Part shown: piece after piece, positions 54,727 through 57,663 of the stretch
Numbering within the stretch: position 1 is the first letter of the stretch
Layout of the letters: every line of letters starts with the position of its first letter
Source of the DNA: Vibrio ruber DSM 16370
GTDB lineage: Bacteria > Pseudomonadota > Gammaproteobacteria > Enterobacterales > Vibrionaceae
NCBI RefSeq assembly: GCF_900163965.1
Contig: NZ_FULE01000022.1
Location: forward strand, 1-57,663
Reading direction: 5' to 3'
Length of the DNA: 57,663 bases
Translations under genes and position numbers: made by a program
The notes under the pieces: generated by a model
The model's database searches: none
The model's input: the letters and a program-made list of their open reading frames with translations, nothing else
What the model was told of the DNA's origin: nothing

Positions 54727-55196
54727 AGTGTTCTCCTTGATACGAGGATGAATCCCTCTCGCAGTGATGTATCCATATCAGATGATCACAACGGAAATAA
54801 CTCAAGCGATTATAGATATCTGTCACCTGAGCTATTTCGATTCAATTTGGTCTCAATTGATCATAACTCTTATTTGAATAACAGTTGAGGTTGATACCTG
54901 ATATTGGTGAGTGAATATGCAATATTCGACAGTCGGAAAACCTAGGTCAGGAGGCGATGACATTCCGCCTGTCCTGCGATGATTATTCTTGTGGTAGCAT
55001 AATGGCATTCCCGACTAAATATGAGCCATCACAGTGGCTAATTTTAAACCGCACTTTTTTGCCAGCCATAGATGCAGCAAGACCAACTGACATAGCTCTG
55101 TCAGCTGAAAATAGTCTACCAAACCTCAGACTCTGTAAATACAAAAACCGACTTTAAACCTAAAATATCATGCGTAGCAAATCATAATTAAACAAT
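54727..55196. other. Intergenic stretch without recognised genes
   Basis: I see only the likely promoter side of the signal peptidase gene. A 66-codon plus-strand frame at 54957-55157 has poor coding appearance and no ribosome binding site, so I leave it out. Confidence 0.45.
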
Positions 55197-55683
55197 TTAT
55201 ACCGCTACTTTTCGTTGCATGATATGTTGCGGGCCAGCGGGGCCGCTGAGATATAACTCGCCGGTATCTTCAAACCCACATTTACTGTAACAGTGATAAG
55301 CCGCTTTATTGCGACAGTTGACCGTTAATTGAAGAACTTCAAAATCTGGATAATATTGAGCCACGTAAGCAGGTAATAAGTTGATTGCCTGAGTTGCGAT
55401 ACCCTGCCCCACCCTGCCCCTGATAATGATGACCGACTAAAAGTGCTCTGATACCTAAAGCTTTTGAGTCACTGAAACCATATGTTTCTGTATATAATAA
55501 ATCCAACAGAAAAAAGCCGACGACCTGACCGTTATCAATAATTAAATGAGGGTGCTCGTGCTCTTGTAACGATGCAATAAAGTCGCTAATTTGACTAACA
55601 GTAAACGCTGCCTGCTCAGGCCGTACACCCAGTAAATCAATTTCTGTTTTTCTTTTTTCGCTATATTTTTCTATTGAGATCAT
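55197..55683 (-). pseudogene. GNAT N-acetyltransferase broken by a 10-bp tandem duplication
   Basis: The first part (from ATG 55683) reads a normal GNAT N-terminus up to LLVGHHYQGQGG, then drifts out of frame. The second part (GQGIATQAINLLPAYVAQYYPD ... NCRNKAAYHCYSKCGFEDTGELY) reads in another frame to 55197. At the joint GGGGCAGGGT stands twice in tandem (55401-55410 and 55411-55420). Removing one copy gives HHYQGQGIATQAI, the canonical acetyl-CoA binding loop. So the break is a simple slipped duplication, reversible in principle. Confidence 0.88.
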
Positions 55684-55827
55684 TTTTTACTCTAATGTTA
55701 AATAAACTATAAACTTAATTTAATGATTCAATGTTCTATTTAGGAAAGCTTTCGTACTTAATGGCTTGTATACTGGCCTTGAGACAACTAGCCGGCTCTG
55801 AACAGAAGGGCCTCACCTACTATCGCT

Positions 55828-56466
55828 TTATTTGGTACTCGCCGCCAGACGCACTCCCAAAGCAATGAATAAAGCGCCAAGGCTTCTATCCATCCATAAG
55901 CCGGCTCGCTTATTCGCCCTCAGAAAAGTTCCTAGTTTTGAGCCCACAACAATAAGCGGCGGTTCGATAAAAGCCGCAACCACAATAATCAAACTGCCAT
56001 GCAATAACAGTTGAGCACTTGCGGAACCTGCACTTTCAACAACAAACTGCGGCAAAAAAGCAAGGAAAAACAGGGCAACTTTCGGATTCAGCGCTGAAAC
56101 GAGGCCCCCCTGCCAATAGACTGACCTGATCCGTACACTGTCGCTTTGGTTTTCATCAGAGATAAAGGCGTCACCTTGCGAAAAGAGCATTTTGATACCC
56201 AACCAGACCAAATACACTGCCCCAACCCACTTGACCACTGAAAATGCTAAAGCAGATGTCGCAAGAACTGCCGACAACCCCACCCCGGCCATCACAACAT
56301 GCAATAACGTGCCAGACCATATACCGAGCATTGCTGCAACCCCGTGCCGACGACCACTACGCAAGGTCTGCCCCAGAATGAAGGCCATATCCGGACCCGG
56401 AGAAAGGTTGAGCAATACCGCCGCAGATAAAAATGTCATCCAATGGATAATAGAGTAGTCAAACAT
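55828..56466 (-). CDS. LysE/RhtB-family exporter
   Basis: A 212-residue inner membrane protein with six membrane segments, exporting amino acids or homoserine lactones by proton exchange. The family signature is LLNLSPGPDMAFILGQTLRSGRRHGVAAMLGIWSG (residues ~18-52), followed by KWVGAVYLVWLGIKML and GGLVSALNPKVALFFLAFLPQFV. The substrate is unknown. Divergent or linked regulators are not seen. Confidence 0.9.
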   Translation of the reverse strand: MFDYSIIHWMTFLSAAVLLNLSPGPDMAFILGQTLRSGRRHGVAAMLGIWSGTLLHVVMAGVGLSAVLATSALAFSVVKWVGAVYLVWLGIKMLFSQGDAFISDENQSDSVRIRSVYWQGGLVSALNPKVALFFLAFLPQFVVESAGSASAQLLLHGSLIIVVAAFIEPPLIVVGSKLGTFLRANKRAGLWMDRSLGALFIALGVRLAASTK

Positions 56467-56520
56467 ACAGAACCTTCGTCGTATTGAATCGACAGCTCAG
56501 AAAGCTGAAGTCCATATAAT

Positions 56521-56547
56521 ATTGCCCCTCAATGATAGAGGGGCAAT
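56521..56547 (-). terminator. Hairpin after the DUF486 gene
   Basis: ATTGCCCCTC and GAGGGGCAAT form a perfect 10-bp stem with a 7-base loop, 32 bases past the DUF486 stop. The T run is weak, so efficiency is uncertain. Confidence 0.65.
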
Positions 56548-56578
56548 CATTCAATTGAAACCGGTAGGGATGCATTGA

Positions 56579-56929
56579 TTATGCAAACCGGCTCCTAAAC
56601 ATAAAATATACCGCACCGACAAGACACAGCCCCGCCCATAAATAATCAAGTTTGAGCGGCTCTTTGAGGTACATAACTGAAAACGGCACAAACACCGATA
56701 ACGTAATCACCTCTTGAATAATTTTCAGCTGACCGACGGTTAACACCGTGTAACCGATACGGTTTGCCGGAACCTGAAATAAATACTCTAAAAGCGCAAT
56801 GCCCCAGCTCACTAATGCTGCGATGATCCAAGGCTTATTACTTAGCTCTTTCAGATGTGCGTACCAGGCAAATGTCATAAATACATTGCTACAAACCAGT
56901 AAACCGATTGAAATTAATATTGGATGCAT
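56579..56929 (-). CDS. DUF486-family (DMT superfamily) small membrane protein
   Basis: A 116-residue protein with four membrane segments. It has the DUF486 pattern: LLVCSNVFMTFAWYAHLKEL, PWIIAALVSWGIALLEYLFQVPANRIGY, TVGQLKIIQEVITLSVFVPFSVMYLKEP and YLWAGLCLVGAVYFMFR. Such proteins resemble half-size drug/metabolite transporters and probably dimerise. The function is unknown. Confidence 0.88.
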   Translation of the reverse strand: MHPILISIGLLVCSNVFMTFAWYAHLKELSNKPWIIAALVSWGIALLEYLFQVPANRIGYTVLTVGQLKIIQEVITLSVFVPFSVMYLKEPLKLDYLWAGLCLVGAVYFMFRSRFA

Positions 56930-57420
56930 TGTTTCTCGTTTTCCATCATGCCTAATAATTACGTTTTCGCCTTTAAAGTTGCGCTTGTTAACCCTTATGA
57001 CACCAAAGCTTCAGTTGTAATTGCGCCTATTTTTACACCAAAACTCGATATATTAGGCAATATCGCATTATGATGAGCTCGAATTTGCTCACCTGATAAA
57101 TGTGTTTTGCTTTGCGTTGTATGGGCGTTTGATACCAAATCCACAGAGTAACCCAAACCGGCATGAACCCTCTGGGCAGCATTTGTCGCTCATTTATCCA
57201 GCGTTAGGTCATGGTTCATGTAGGTCATGGTTCATGTAGATCGCTACACTTCACATGACCTGCCTTGACTAAATGTACGACAAATTGCTGCAAAAACCAT
57301 CACGAAAGGTCAACAGCCCCTAGCAATAAAATCAGCATCTATGTTATAGCAAACTGCGACAGTAATTCCTACTTTCAATCACTTACCGGTCATAAAAAAC
57401 ACCGGATGCCCAATCGATGA
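56930..57420. other. Intergenic stretch with a short tandem repeat
   Basis: No gene is supported in this ~490-base region. It holds the 16-bp tandem repeat at 57206-57237. A minus-strand frame over ~56990-57170 (VHAGLGYSVDLVSNAHTTQ) has no start and may be a gene remnant, but I cannot assign it. Confidence 0.45.
57206..57237. repeat. Two tandem 16-bp repeats
   Basis: AGGTCATGGTTCATGT occurs twice head to tail with no change. It could be a simple slippage product or a binding site pair. No gene starts nearby. Confidence 0.7.
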
Positions 57421-57663
57421 ACTTACAGGCATAAAAAAAGTATCCACCGGCATAGCCGGTGGTTTTTCATATGCGCCTATAAGGCTCTCCTACTAGCAGC
57501 GCCCTAGCAGGCGCGTAGTGATCTGACATTTGCATATGACTACTTCCTGCGGCCCGTAAACGGGCTACCTGAATACGGGATCGACAATTGCTCTCCCATT
57601 TTATCCTGCTCTAGTTGCTGCTTAATGTAATTTTGTATCTTGCTCGTATTTTTACCTACCGTA
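57421..57663 (-). mobile_element. 3' end of an IS200-like element, running off the window
   Basis: The end of a TnpA frame is followed by a GC-rich structured stretch (57462-57535) and a strong hairpin at 57444-57462 (CCACCGGC / GCCGGTGG with a 3-base loop). IS200/IS605 elements have no terminal inverted repeats but carry subterminal hairpins that the Y1 transposase recognises. The hairpin here may be that right-end hairpin or a terminator. The outer boundary is not certain. Confidence 0.6.
57540..57663 (-). CDS. tnpA: IS200-like Y1 transposase, C-terminal fragment
   Basis: The last ~40 codons, read from the window edge to TAG at 57540-57542, are TVGKNTSKIQNYIKQQLEQD followed by KMGEQLSIPYSGSPFTGRRK. 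VGxN...I..YIxxQ is the typical C-terminal helix of IS200-type TnpA (HUH tyrosine transposase, single-strand transposition), which carries the catalytic tyrosine. The call rests on that short stretch only. Confidence 0.65.
   Translation of the reverse strand, partial: TVGKNTSKIQNYIKQQLEQDKMGEQLSIPYSGSPFTGRRK

Noticed and set aside
54957..55157. 66-codon plus-strand frame downstream of the GNAT pseudogene
   Set aside because: No ribosome binding site, no recognisable domain, and composition like the non-coding surroundings.
57190..57240. GCGTTAGGT near 57201 as an integron attC end
   Set aside because: Only one core-like motif is seen, without the paired L and R boxes, and the surrounding sequence is a simple tandem repeat.

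Overview
The window looks like accessory and regulatory DNA from a Vibrio, probably from the second chromosome. The genus rests on sequence: a textbook Qrr quorum-sensing small RNA with a sigma-54 promoter (12750-12878), a PrtV-type M6 metalloprotease with two PKD domains (32010-34772), and a flavin reductase cluster resembling the CrdAB/ArdAB systems known from Vibrio ruber and Vibrio harveyi. The species and the chromosome assignment are inference.

The left end (1-5090) is a small island. An IS3-family element has cut off the 3' end of an AbiE toxin-antitoxin operon, whose promoter carries three copies of one inverted repeat. Next comes an orphan type VI secretion module (PAAR, Tae4 amidase, Tai4 immunity). 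It lies between two nearly identical 565-bp elements, each with a structured RNA, an identical 65-residue protein and a terminator. The two RNAs differ mainly in three short segments that change together so that segment 2 always pairs with segments 1 and 3. I do not recognise this element; it is the best candidate here for an undescribed system.

From 5091 to 24300 come metabolic and regulatory genes: a GNAT enzyme, a nitronate monooxygenase, an ApbE / LysR / two-reductase cluster, the qrr gene beside D-lactate dehydrogenase, a SulP anion transporter, a diguanylate cyclase, two paralogous CI-like regulators, a frameshifted GFA-family gene, and a VOC protein behind an apparently perfect SoxR-box promoter.

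From 24300 to 31800 lie a galTKM operon with GalR and CRP sites and an aaeXAB-like efflux operon. From 31800 to 45240 lie prtV with a small gene resembling its propeptide, a sugar transporter, an amidoligase-amidotransferase pair, a YagU-like membrane protein, and an aldehyde dehydrogenase with a sigma-54 promoter next to its AcoR-like activator.

From 45246 to 53033 come a prephenate dehydratase and a complete glycerol-3-phosphate uptake locus: a DeoR-family regulator and ugpQ on one strand, ugpBAEC plus a HAD phosphatase on the other, with a PHO box between them. The right end holds a lipoprotein, a second-type signal peptidase I, a GNAT gene broken by a 10-bp tandem duplication, a LysE exporter, a DUF486 protein, and the 3' end of an IS200-like element running off the window.
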